A stretch of 64,000 nucleotides of DNA, from contig PPXM03000001.1 of assembly GCA_003707065.3 (NCBI GenBank), positions 682,001 through 746,000 on the forward strand, read 5' to 3'. This document shows positions 43,858 to 54,584 of this stretch, piece by piece. The DNA is from Trigonopsis variabilis (taxonomy: Eukaryota > Ascomycota > Trigonopsidomycetes > Trigonopsidales > Trigonopsidaceae). Numbering within the stretch: position 1 is the stretch's first letter; each line of letters opens with the position of its first letter. The notes under the pieces were generated by a model. The model saw only the letters and a list, made by a program, of their open reading frames with translations. It searched no databases and was not told the origin of the DNA. Made by a program: the position numbers and the translations under genes.

Positions 43858-45446
43858 CTAAGTACTTCCACTGGTTTTTGCCAATAGCCAGAAGTTATCA
43901 GCATGGTTGAAAGAAAGAAGCTCTTTCGCTTCTGAGTCAGAATTGGTGGAATTGGTTGTCCATTTCTTGAAATTATGGCTCCTCAGAATACCTTCCCACA
44001 CAAGTACACAGGCATTGGAGCCTAGGTCTTCCGGCGGCGGGGTGTCGACAGCAGCATGCGGTTGAGGGTGTTCATTCCATTTAATGCGATTAAGCATTAG
44101 TTTTTTGTAAAATTTGATACTTTTAGCTCCTCCTTCGACAATGACAAGATTGAAATCGGGATTCAAAACAGTCATGCCGTTGAGATGAAGTTGCTGGGCA
44201 TTTATATTAATTTTATAGCGCTGCTGAGGATGCCAAAGAGAATTGATACGGAAAACACAACAGTGGATCCCATGAGCCTCATCAAGCTGAGCCTTTTCCA
44301 GCTCTTTTTGGTGCCGTTGCTCCGGAGTCAACTTTCGAGCTTCATTATCTTCCTCGTGCTTGATACGTCGTTCTTCAACTTCTTTTCTGACCTTTGTTTC
44401 GACCATGGTAGGATCTTGTATAGCCTCGTTGGCCAAGACGCTCATCAAGTTACTTAGTTTTACTTTAGGGGGTGGTGCAGGATCTAGACCTAAACGAATT
44501 CGATCCTGCTTTTCTTTATGTCGTTCAGCACGGTCTGTTTTCCTAATTCGTTTCATCTCTCTCTTAGTTAAATATAATGGTTTGCTATCTGGGAGATTGC
44601 TGAGCCAAGGGGCAGGAATGGGAATAGGATGAAGGATATATTGTGTGATTGGGCTATCAGCGGAATCAATTTTCAGTAATTTCAGGTCATCAAGATCATC
44701 ATATGTCTTGTTAGTCACTAGCGGTTCGTCCCACCATTCTATCGACGGGGGAGCAGGGACCTTAAAGGCCTTTTCGGTATTGTTAAACTCGCTGTCGATT
44801 CCTGCAGTACGACTAGCGGCTTCAATTTTCTTTTTAAGTTCCTCCAGCCGTGCTTGCTGTCTCATCTTACTTGCCTGAGCAATATATTTCCCTTTCTCAT
44901 TAAATACCAAGGCTCGGGGTTTCCTTTCAAGAGCAGTTTCAGAAGGATCAAAATAAGGGTTCTTTGGCGCTATTTGTTCTTCCTTTTCTGGCTTAGGTTC
45001 CTCTTTTCGCTCGTGGCTTGCTGTCCTTTCTGGAGTAGCCAATCGTCCTTCCTGGCCCCGCGAATAATCTGTCTTCGACCGCGTAGGAGTCTTGAGCGCC
45101 AAATCAGACAACAATGGGTGTACATTGACATTTAATCCACCTCCTTTGAGTCTCTCCGATCCGTTTTGATCTTGGCCTTGTAATTTCGCCTTTCTCTCTC
45201 TTATTCTAGCCAGTAAGTCATCTGCTGCGAGTTTCGTTTTCTTCTGCTCTCCTTCTGGCTGTTTGGACTTCATTCTATTAGCTAGAGCAGCCACTCTCCT
45301 CTTAGCGTCCTCTATCTGCCGCTGCTTGTCCGCATCGCTGTGATCCTAGATATTTAGTACTCTTTACTAGCAATTATATCTACCTCGACTCTCGATTTCT
45401 TCCACTTTGGATCTTCCGCCATCCCTTCATGCCTCCTCTTCGACAT
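43858..45446 (-). CDS. PRP3: U4/U6 small nuclear ribonucleoprotein Prp3
   Basis: Binds the U4/U6 duplex in the tri-snRNP. Exons 45446-45384 and 45345-43858 (38-nt intron), 516 residues. The N-terminus MSKRRHEGMAEDPKWKKSRVEDHSD is short. The PRP3 domain spans about residues 150-370 (NPYFDPSETALERKPRALVFNEKGKYIAQASKMRQQARLEELKKKI; VPAPPSIEWWDEPLVTNKTYDDLDDL; YLTKREMKRIRKTDRAERHKEKQDRIRLGLDPAPPPKVKLSNLMSVL). A C-terminal DUF1115 ferredoxin-like domain follows (LNGMTVLNPDFNLVIVEGGAKSIKFYKKLMLNRIKW...CVLVWEGILRSHNFKKW). All parts are in normal order. It lacks the N-terminal PWI domain found in animal Prp3. The gene converges with USO1. Confidence 0.93.
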
Positions 45447-45466
45447 GGTGCGTGCAAGACGAGAGG

Positions 45467-45474
45467 TTACCCGG
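45467..45474 (+). promoter_or_regulatory. Reb1-like TTACCCGG site near PRP3
   Basis: TTACCCGG sits 20 bp upstream of the PRP3 start codon. It matches the Saccharomyces Reb1 consensus; function in this species is inferred only. Confidence 0.3.
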
Positions 45475-46181
45475 CCATGTCCATCCTAAGTACGCCGTTA
45501 CAGTGTGAAAATTTCTTTCTCTATACACTCCCGATCACGGTAAGTCAATAACTAATGAAGGGGGAATAATGATGACTAGAGTGCATTTGGCTCGAGACGT
45601 TCCGTCGGTGTGGAAAAACACAAGCTACCTATCTTAATTTTTCTGATATTCCTTCAATTGAGTGATTGTGCCTTGCTAACTCTTTAGTGTAACTAACTTT
45701 TGATAATGCGTCTGTGTATAGTTTTCTAATCCATTATATAGTTTTATAAAAGCGTAGTTCAAGAGTGAATTGAATACGTATGATTATTCGTTGCTTTAAC
45801 AGCATCTTCGGGATAATTCAATCTAGAAATACTGAAAATCTGCGGAGAAAAACAAGCAACAGTGAATCTCTCGTTTCTTGTCACTCAGATAGAACTAGCG
45901 GAATGAATAATCGTGTAATTGGATATGTTCGATTTTGTAAGATTTCAGACGACTACGGAATAAACTTTGCGTGAAAAGGTCGACATAAATGTCAAGCCCG
46001 TTCCTATTGTATTAGTATTTTCGTTAGGAGTTTCAACTATGGAAAAACTATCTTTAGCCATGATATCTGTAAATCTTCTTGAATATTAAATTTATTCTGG
46101 GTATCCTAAGAGTTACAAGGTCATCAACGAAGTCTCGTTTTTTTTATTAAAAAGGAAACAAGTCAGACACAACCCACTAGA

Positions 46182-46191
46182 TCACGTGATT
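46182..46191. promoter_or_regulatory. ATCACGTGAT palindrome
   Basis: A perfect 10-nt palindrome centred on CACGTG, the bHLH (Cbf1/Pho4-type) core. It lies about 1.6 kb before the permease gene; the link is speculative. Confidence 0.3.
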
Positions 46192-47774
46192 ACAAAGCCG
46201 TGACAAACTAAGCCAAGCTAAATGGCAGAAAAGTGAAATTATCTCTAGTCCGAACCAAAACATGTAGTCATAATGATTAAAAAGAGAGAAGACAAGTTGG
46301 CCATGGATAAAAACGGTCGAAGCCTCTTTGCATGCTGAACCCTTGTGTCGAACGCATTGAAACAACTTAGTGGTCCTGAGCTACAGTTACAAGAAAACCA
46401 TACTTGCAGTTCTCTAAAAGTATGAGGTTGAAATTATGCTTGGTGGTAGGGGCTACTTAGTGCCAGTTCATGTTTTGTACCTGGTTTTTGCTCCCTCTGA
46501 GTTTGCGTAGATACGGTGGAACAAGGTTCCTGACCTGTGCAATTTAAGTGCTCCTTCATTCTTCAATGCATAAATCACTAGTATATTTAAGCATTTGTAG
46601 GTACGCTTCTCAAGATTTTCACGACTATAAGTAGAGCTAGAGAGCTACAGTATCTCAAGCTTCTTTTACAAAATAATAAGATCAGACTTGGCAATATCGA
46701 TACCCAGTCAAGACTGGCTTCATGGTTAAGCGCATCGTCCTCACATAAGAAGAGACAACATCGGTTAGTAACTATGAATTTACCATACTAGTAATCTTTT
46801 CCGATTCCGGTATTGTTCCCTTGGGCTGGCAAGCTGTCACCATAACAGTTATCGTCCCGCGACAGCCGAAACAGGCTATAATGTTCACATTACTAAATAG
46901 TCGATGAGACATTAATAAGAAAGTTTAGTGTGCCAGCAACGGAAATTGTAGATGAGCAACCCAAAGGCCTAGTCTCTGAATGATTTGAACCTTTTTTATC
47001 TTATAGAGATTGTATACACTTATTGAGATCTTAAACAGCTAGTGCTGAGTGATAATTGCTATCACCAATTTTTTCTAGCGAACTAGCGTGAAGTGGCATC
47101 CGAGGTGGATCTTTCAAAAATGAGAGCTTACTAAGCCCAATAAGGATATAGAACTGCTACCACTAGTGCTTCGACGTCAAATGTCCACGGCAGTCGGTGA
47201 CTGGTAGAAGATCCTTTCAAGGTACTTTTCTGGATTTAAAACTATAAAGGTAGAAAAGATTACGAGTTCTTTTGTACAATCTTTTTTTTTCACCCCCCAT
47301 GCTTGAACTTTCTCTTTGCAATCATTAAGAATCATGGATTCGCCGATTTCGGAAAGATCTCTCAAGGCCCCCAAACGGGCTTCGCTCGAAATGCATCCTC
47401 GATGGTGACAAAAACGGTGCCTTCAATCCAATATTGCAAAAATTATAAAGGAAGGAAAAGAGATCAATGCAAGAAAGGCGAAGTTCCGCTATAAAAAGTT
47501 AGTATACTGTAAGATTCTTGGTTGACCTGCAGCCAAAGGCATTCTGGAATTCTTCATAGAGATTCACAGTGTAACGTTTTGTTCCGGGATTTCGTGAGGC
47601 AGTTGCAGGTCAGCGGAAATGACGCCTACGCCCCATTTGATTGTCTATTCTATTTCGAGCCCCCAAGTCTTCTGATAACGTTGACTTAAGTCTCTACTTG
47701 ATATGAAATCAAACACACTGTTATACATTTAGCGGAAGCATTTTCTAGCAGACGTCGGGTGGACTGAAAGCGGA

Positions 47775-49411
47775 ATGCTGGAGGAGAAAGGAACAGAGTT
47801 GCAATCTCACCTAAGTCACCAAAGTGATGGAGACTCGTCCTCTTCGATTTCGACGAATGAGGGCCTTCATCAAACGCTCCTACCTAGACATTTGCTAATG
47901 ATATCTCTAGGGACTTCCATAGGCCTCGGTTTATGGTTAGGATCCGGCGAGATTCTAGTGTTTGGAGGCCCCGTGGCGATGTTCTTAGGATTTCTGATAG
48001 CCTCTTCGCTCGCATGGACTTCTAATCAAGTGATTGCCGAGTTAGCTATTATGTATCCTGTTCCGTCAGCCTTTGTCAGGTGGATGGATAAACTCGTCGA
48101 TCCTGCTTCGGCCTTTACCTTGGGTATCACTTCTTGGTTCGCAGCAGTGGTTTCTTTGGTAAATGAACTACAAGGTTTGTAGTAATGTGCTCGGATTGGC
48201 TAACAGAAGGCATTGTGACGTCCCTGCAATATTGGACTAGTGCTGTTCCTATAGCAGGCTGGCTATCAATTTTTATTGTTGTCATTTTTTTCATCAACAT
48301 CTTACCTGTGAGAGTATTTGGCGATAGCGAGTTTGTCATTTCCTTTGTCAAGTTCATCTGGATCTTTGTTGTGACGATTGCTTGTATAGTGATATCGGCG
48401 GGCGGTGCACCTAATCATAAGACGACAGGATTCCATTATTGGAGAACCGAGCCATTTACTTACGGCTTTCGAAGTTTCATAAATGTGATTCCAACCTGTA
48501 TTTTTTCGGTAGCAGGTTCAGAAATGATTGGACTTGTCGCTGCCGAGTCAAAATATCCTCTGACTGCCGTCAGTATAGCTGCCTCTTCAGTGTGGATTCG
48601 GCTTGCTGTGTTCTATATCCTGGGCACCTTTGCAGTTACAATCACTGTATCACCGCAGAACCCTCTGCTTTTTGGAACCGAAGGAATTATAAACGCTTCG
48701 CCTTTTGTCATTGCTTTTAAAGAAGCTCTTCTTCCCGGATTGGCAAATGCCATGAATGCAATCCTTTTCCTTTCTGTCCTTTCTTCCGCAAATGCTCAAG
48801 CTTACGCCGGCTCCCGTATTCCTCAAGGTCTTGCTAAAGTCGGGATGGCACCTAAGATCTTCCTCAAAGTTGACCGCTATGGTCGTCCTTGGGCTGGAAT
48901 TATCATCACTTTTCTTGTAGGAGGAGGGCTTTCCTATCTAAACGTTTCCACAAAGGGGTCTACCATCTTCAGTTGGTTCAGTAATCTTGCATCCTTATGT
49001 ATAATATGGTTTTGGGGATCCATCTTTATAGCACATATGCGGTTTCGGCGCGCTTGGGTTCGCCAAGGCCGTGATCTTAATGATATACCTTGGAAAACGT
49101 GGACGTACCCGCTTGGATCTTGGTGGGGTCTGCTTTGGTGTCTTCTGGTTGTGATAATTGTGTTCTATTTCAGTATCTGGCCTCTCTCAGGGGAACAATC
49201 GGCGAAAACCTTCTTTGCGAATTTTATTTCAATGATTGCTTTAGTCTTTATTTATATAGCTGCCAGGATATATTATCGTGGTCCGATGTGGATTAAGCTC
49301 GAGGACATTGATTTAGACACTGGCCGTCGATACTATGAGGTCTATCATAAAAAGGCACGAAGCCTTAAGAAAAAGGTCGTCGATGTTCTTCTTGGTGATT
49401 CTGCGTTTTGA
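47775..49411 (+). CDS. Amino-acid permease, APC superfamily (YAT family)
   Basis: Plasma-membrane amino-acid/proton symporter. Exons 47775-48174 and 48207-49411 (32-nt intron), 534 residues with about 12 hydrophobic segments. TM1 carries LMISLGTSIGLGLWLGSGEIL, the AAP/YAT 'GGtIGtGLflGsG' motif. Further marks are VFGGPVAMFLGFLIASSLAW, MYPVPSAFVRWMDKLVDPASAFTLGITSWF, VRVFGDSEFVISFVKFIWI and a long intracellular SRIPQGLAKVGMAPKIFLKVDRYGRPWAGI segment. The intron falls within TM3 to TM4, at SLVNELQ/EGIVTSLQYW. Substrate cannot be read from sequence. A Ser/Glu-rich N-terminal cytosolic tail is usual for nitrogen-regulated permeases. The 2.3-kb upstream region may carry its control elements. Confidence 0.88.
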
Positions 49412-50274
49412 ATTATGTGTTCGGCTATTGGTATTCGGTTTGTTTTGGTATAATGTTTTGACGATTAGAAGGCGCGTGGAGTGACTGGAGAATGAAGATA
49501 TCTAAGGGGATTAGGAACTGGCCCTTTTTGTACAGTAATTCAAATGACCTGATTTCAGTAGAGTTCTTCAATGCGAAAAAGATGAATAACCAGTAATATT
49601 CCAAGAAAATAATCCAGATCTGAATTAAAAATAGTGGAACATTTCTACCTTGGTTGCGAAAAAGGCAAAAGAATATAGTAGTTTAAGAATGTACGATCTT
49701 TTGGACTCCTGAAAATCTCTTTATTCAACCCTTGTATGATTGTGGAGCTGGAGAGACAGTGATCGTATGGTTAGTAAACGAAGATCGCACACGATCTGCT
49801 ACCAACAATACATTCTCGTGGTTTTCAAGTGTCTCTCTGCGATTATATACGAAAAAATCCCCTTTTCTTATACATATGCGGTCATCACTCGGGATTATCG
49901 TTCTAATCACTGATATTATACACTGTCGACCCATCCACCTGGCCAGTATCGACTGCTGCTACACACGTAGTGCGTGTTACGATTCCATCTGTCCAGCCGG
50001 CCTTCAAGGATGGCACTACGATTGTGGGTCAGGTCGTTCGTCAGAGGTCAGACCATCAATCGGATCATCAATCAGACCATTAATCGGACTACTTTGAATA
50101 TGATCCATTATCAAGTCTATATAAAGCATGTACTTAGAGTAATAGGGACAAGCTTCTTTTGGATTACATTCGCTGGTAGCAACCGCTGTAGAGATTGTTA
50201 CAGTGCGGTCCTCACCGCTACCTGAAACTTCTTCACTTACTTATTTAAAATCATTTGGACGAACCTTGTTAGGC
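49412..50274. other. Intergenic between permease and RAT1
   Basis: About 860 bp between plus-strand genes. It has a short tandem repeat near 50051 and an AT-rich left half. A 121-codon ORF at 49732-50097 overlaps the repeat and shows no family features; I consider it chance. Confidence 0.5.
50051..50086. repeat. 12-nt imperfect tandem repeat, three units
   Basis: Three adjacent units, GACCATCAATCG, GATCATCAATCA and GACCATTAATCG, lie about 190 bp upstream of the RAT1 start. Confidence 0.7.
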
Positions 50275-53200
50275 ATGGGGTGAGAATCTTTGATGATATG
50301 TATTAACTATAGTGTTCCAGCATTATTTCGGTGGTTATCGAGAAAGTATCCGAAGATCATCACCGATGTGGTTGAAGACCCTAATCAAGTTATAGACGGG
50401 ATTGAATACCCAGCTGCTTATACGAATCCTAACCCGAACGGGGAGCTTGATAACTTATACCTTGATATGAATGGTATCGTGCATCCGTGCTATCATCCTG
50501 AGAATAAGCCTCCACCAGAAAATGAGGCTGAGCTGATGCTTGAAATCTTTAAATATACAGACAGGGTCGTCAATATGGCCAGACCGAGAAAAGTTCTTCT
50601 GATAGCTGTCGATGGCGTTGCTCCTCGAGCAAAGATGAACCAGCAGAGGTCACGACGATTTCGATCGGCTCAAGATGCTCGAATTAAAGAAGAAGCCAAT
50701 GAGCAACTTTTGAGAGAAATGCAAGAAAAGGGGCATATGATTGATCAAGCCATTAAGAAAAAGAGGGTGTGGGACAATAACTCGATTACTCCAGGAACCC
50801 CATTTATGGATATTCTGGCGATTTCTCTTCGTTATTGGGTGTCTTATAAACTTAATACAGACCCAGGCTGGACTGATCTGAATGTTATTATCTCTGATGC
50901 TTCGGTGCCTGGAGAAGGAGAACACAAGATTATGGAATTCATCAGATCTCAGCGAAGTTCCCCGCGCTATGATCCAAACACCAGTCATGCAATCTACGGT
51001 CTTGACGCTGATTTGATTATGCTTGGATTAGCTACTCATGAGCCCAATTTTAGAGTCCTTCGAGAGGACGTTTTTGCTCAGGACACCAGAACGAGATTCT
51101 GTGATCTTTGTGGCCAAGTAGGCCATAAGAGCAACGAGTGTACTGGCCAAATGGCGGGCTATGATAAAAGTAAATCAAGCTCTTCCGAGAGTAAGAAGCC
51201 ATTCATTTGGCTTCATGTTCGCATACTTCGAGAGTATCTTGAAGCCGAGCTATCGGTGCCGAACTTGCTCTTCAAAATGGATCTTGAGCGAGCTATCGAT
51301 GACTGGGTTTTCATGTGTTTTTTTGTTGGTAATGATTTCTTGCCTCATTTGCCAACCTTAGATATTCGTGATAATGGCATCGATACTCTCATCACCATCT
51401 GGAAGGCAGTCGTACCTAAGCTTGGTGGATTCTTAACTAAAGATGGGGTGGTGAACCTTGAGCGAACTCAGTTCCTATTGGCGGCCTTGGGAACACAAGA
51501 AGACGGAATCCTTCGTAGGCGCAGACAGCAAGAGGTCCGCCGGGAAGAGAATCAGCGGCGGCGTGAGATGGAACAACAACAGTATGTCGATGCTCAAAAT
51601 CAATATTCCTCTCCGTCGGCTCCTGTTCACGCACGCCCAGACAATAGGAGAACGGCACCTGTTCCCAAAAAAGCAACTGAACCTACTGCTCCTGTCGACA
51701 ATATACCTCTGTATAGTACCTCAGGAGAATCTGTTGGCAAGACCCATCTCTCGAATCGTGAACTTGTCGCGAAACGCAATGAAATAACAGTTGCCAATTT
51801 GGCTAATAAGAGCGCAGCTGCAGTTCTTCGATCCCAGTTATTAGCAAAAGAGAACGGGAAGAAAAGACTCAGTAAAGAGGAACCGTCTCCTAAGAGGATA
51901 AAAGTCGATGAAGGGTCAGAATGCGCGGAGAAGCGAGAAGATGACATCGTTGAAAGCTCTCAAGATATTCAAGAAATAGAAATTACGCGGAAAATTGAGT
52001 CTGATGAAACTGGAAGCTCCGTCCCAGAACAAAAAGCTGATCAAGAAGCTGACGGTGGAACCGAGTCTTCCCAAGTAGGAAAAGCGCGAACTAAAGAGGA
52101 CACAGATGAAAATAGTGAGTCAAACTCCATATCTCAGCAAGAAGACAATGAGACTGAAATTGCGCGAAATAGCGAGGATCTAGAAGCAACTCGGGATGAT
52201 GTGGAAGAATACGATGACGACAATGACAATGACAACGAGGATGAGTCTGAAAAAGAAGAAGAAATGCAGGAAGTGGTAGATATGGAGACTATCCGCCTTT
52301 GGGAACCTGGTTATCGTGAACGATACTACAAAATGAAGTTCCACGTGAAAGATGATGAAGTTGATGAAATGAGGAAGAAAGTCGTCCAAAGTTACATAGA
52401 GGGTATTTGCTGGGTCCTTCTATATTACTATCAAGGATGTCCCTCGTGGACGTGGTTTTATCCCTATCACTACGCACCGTTTGCTGCTGATTGTATTGAT
52501 TTAAAAGACCTAGAGGTCAAATTTGATCTGGGTAAGCCTTTCCGACCGTTTGAGCAACTGATGGGAGTCTTACCGGCTGATAGTAAGAACAACTTGCCTT
52601 CCTTGTTTTGGCCTCTAATGACCGACAAATCTTCGGAGATCATAGATTTTTATCCGGAAGACTTTGCCATTGACATGAATGGGAAGAAGATGGCATGGCA
52701 GGGTATAGCATTGCTGCCGTTCATCGATGAGACACGACTTCTGACGGCTGTTAAAAAGATCTATCCAAAATTGAGCGATATTGACAAAAGAAGAAACAGC
52801 TTTGGTAAACCCACTCTGTATGTGTCTGGATCGAGCAAGGTATCTGATGTCGTCATGCCTGGACTATATCCTGAGTCTGGAGAGTCAGTGAATGAAGTTC
52901 AGCTGAAATCGAGAAAGCTAGGTATCTTCGGAATGGTAGCACGTGATCCCAATTATGAGCTCGATAAACCGCTTAATTTTCCCTTCTCTGAAGGAGGTAT
53001 GCCCAATTTGAAAGACAATAAAGCCCTCGCGGTTTTCTTCCAGGAGCCGCAATTGAAGTCGCCTAATAAGTCGATGATATTAAATGGATATAAAGCTCCG
53101 CCTAAGACACTGACGGAAGCGGATTTCGACACGGTCAAGAGTGGGGGACGATATGGTAACGGGTACTACAGGAATGGTCATCGATCGGGAGCCAATACTC

Positions 53201-53649
53201 CGTATTATCCCAATCCGAGGTATCGTGGTAATTTCGGATACAATGAGAGGATGAATCAAAATTATCATGGTGGGCAACCAGGTAATCAGTATCGTCAAGG
53301 AATATCTGTCAAGGGATATAATCAGGACCCGCAGGCATGGCAAAATCCATTATATAATCGCCAAAGCTGGGGAGCACCGGCAAATCAGGCTCACGCCTGG
53401 CAGGGTCAAGGTCATCAGGCCCAAGGCCACTCTGGTGGATGGGATACGCTACTAGGGCAAAATAATAATGCCTCAAGTCCGACTGTAATGGCTCCACAGT
53501 CTCAATGGGGAGCTCCCCCTCCACCTCATATGGCTCCCTTCCCACCTGGATGGGATGGAGAAGCTCCTCTGAACATACCTCAAAACGCCCCTCAAAACAA
53601 TCATTCAACTTCTTGGACTGCTTATTTTGCTCAGCAACAACAAAAATAA
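50275..53649 (+). CDS. RAT1: Nuclear 5'-3' exoribonuclease Rat1/Xrn2
   Basis: Degrades nascent RNA after cleavage to terminate RNA polymerase II and processes rRNA. The first coding exon is only 5 nt (50275-50279, ATGGG). A 33-nt intron (50280-50312) is followed by 50313-53649. Joining gives MGVPALFRWLSRKYPKII, the invariant start of the family; a start read at 50290 would lose it. 1113 residues. Active-site features: LYLDMNGIVHPC, VLLIAVDGVAPRAKMNQQRSRRF, ISDASVPGEGEHKIMEFIR, YGLDADLIMLGLATHEPNF and FFVGNDFLPHLP. A CCHC knuckle (CDLCGQVGHKSNEC) is typical of Rat1 and absent from Xrn1. An acidic linker, the conserved XRN C-terminal region (YYYQGCPSWTWFYPYHYAPFAADC) and a Gly/Asn/Tyr-rich tail follow. 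Confidence 0.96.
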
Positions 53650-53768
53650 TGTACATTAGACTGTAAAATAGTATCGAGTCGTGGGTTCGGAAAAGCAATT
53701 GTAGCAGTGACTAGAATCTCGAAGCGCTACATCGCATCTTCGAGGCAAGGTTTGTCGACTGCATAACC

Positions 53769-54560
53769 ATGGGTGGTAAAACATATATTGTTGAACATAT
53801 GGAAGAGGGTTTTTCTGACTGGGTACGCCTTGAATATGCACAGATTCAAAAAGATGTTTCCAAACCTGGGATAGGCCCAGGATCTTCAACCTTTGTTCTG
53901 TCGTCAGTGAACTCCAATCTGATTAGCGATATCCCTGATGAGTTAGAAGGGATTAAAGTGACTACAGACGAGGTAAATATAATGACTATTAATGGAGAGA
54001 AGATCGATCCTGCTCGGACAGTATTGCTGGATCCTCAAGCAGACCTTGCGATGAGTCCTGAAGACGGGGAGAAGTTTGACTTCTTTCTTTTCGGAGGCAT
54101 TTTAGGTATATATGATAACCTGATGATCTGATGATTAACCCCAGGTGATCATCCTCCACGAGGTATGCAAGAGATCGAGGCGGAATAGATACTAAAAATG
54201 TCTAGACCGAACGGGAGAATTACGAGCTTATGGTGATGAACCTAGATGATCTGTGCTAACGCCTAGGCTACGTCGGCAGGAACTTGGGCAAGACTCAAAT
54301 GACGACAGATACAGCCGTTCGCGTGACCAGAATGGTTGTAGAAGGGAAAAGTAAAAAGTTTGGGTACATGACTCTGACGGATAGAACTGCTGGATCAGAT
54401 TGACTATGTTGACTTTCCAGAATTGGTGTTTAGTAAATATGAGAGGACAGAAATGCCGTTCCGATACGTGAAGGATTCAAAAGGACAACCGATCATGCCA
54501 GAGGGAATGTTTGAACTAATAAAAAAGGACTCCGAGAAGAGCTTGGATGATTTTCTGTGA
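53769..54560 (+). CDS. SFM1: SPOUT-fold protein arginine methyltransferase Sfm1
   Basis: In yeast, Sfm1 monomethylates an arginine of ribosomal protein Rps3. Five exons: 53769-54105, 54145-54162 (18 nt), 54206-54232 (27 nt), 54267-54350 and 54385-54560; introns 39, 43, 34 and 34 nt; 213 residues. Family signatures appear only after splicing: YIVEHMEEGFSDWVRLEYAQI, FFLFGGILGDHPPRDRTGELRAYGYVGRNLGKTQMTTDTAVRVTRMVVE (the SPOUT knot and SAM loop) and MPFRYVKDSKGQPIMPEGMFELIKKD. The two tiny exons encode the catalytic-loop string GDHPPRDRTGELRAY. An unspliced reading ends at 54131 and loses the whole knot. The gene converges with SDS3, leaving 24 bp between the stop codons. Confidence 0.93.
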
Positions 54561-54584
54561 GGTGTTAAAAAAGAAATGCTAGTT

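Larger units (their letters stand above)
45447..47774. other. 2.3-kb gene desert between PRP3 and the permease
   Basis: The longest stretch without a supportable gene. It is AT-rich, with ORFs of at most about 65 codons on both strands (for example 45780-45974, 46177-46365, 47177-47374, 47303-47494), none recognisable. A TTACCCGG site (45467-45474) lies close to PRP3 and an ATCACGTGAT palindrome near 46182-46191. I found no tRNA box, snRNA core or repeat. It probably holds the regulatory region of the permease or an unrecognised non-coding RNA. Confidence 0.45.

Noticed and set aside
46680-46780. Possible tRNA-like stretch (GGTTAAGCGCATCG...) in the 2.3-kb desert
   Set aside because: It lacks a proper B box (GGTTCRANNC) and I could not form an acceptor stem.
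49732-50097. 121-codon plus-strand ORF upstream of RAT1
   Set aside because: It overlaps a 12-nt tandem repeat and has no protein family features; its length is consistent with chance.
50290-50312. RAT1 start at 50290 (MMICINYSVPALFRW)
   Set aside because: This lies inside the first intron. Splicing from ATGGG at 50275 gives MGVPALFRW, the invariant Rat1/Xrn start.
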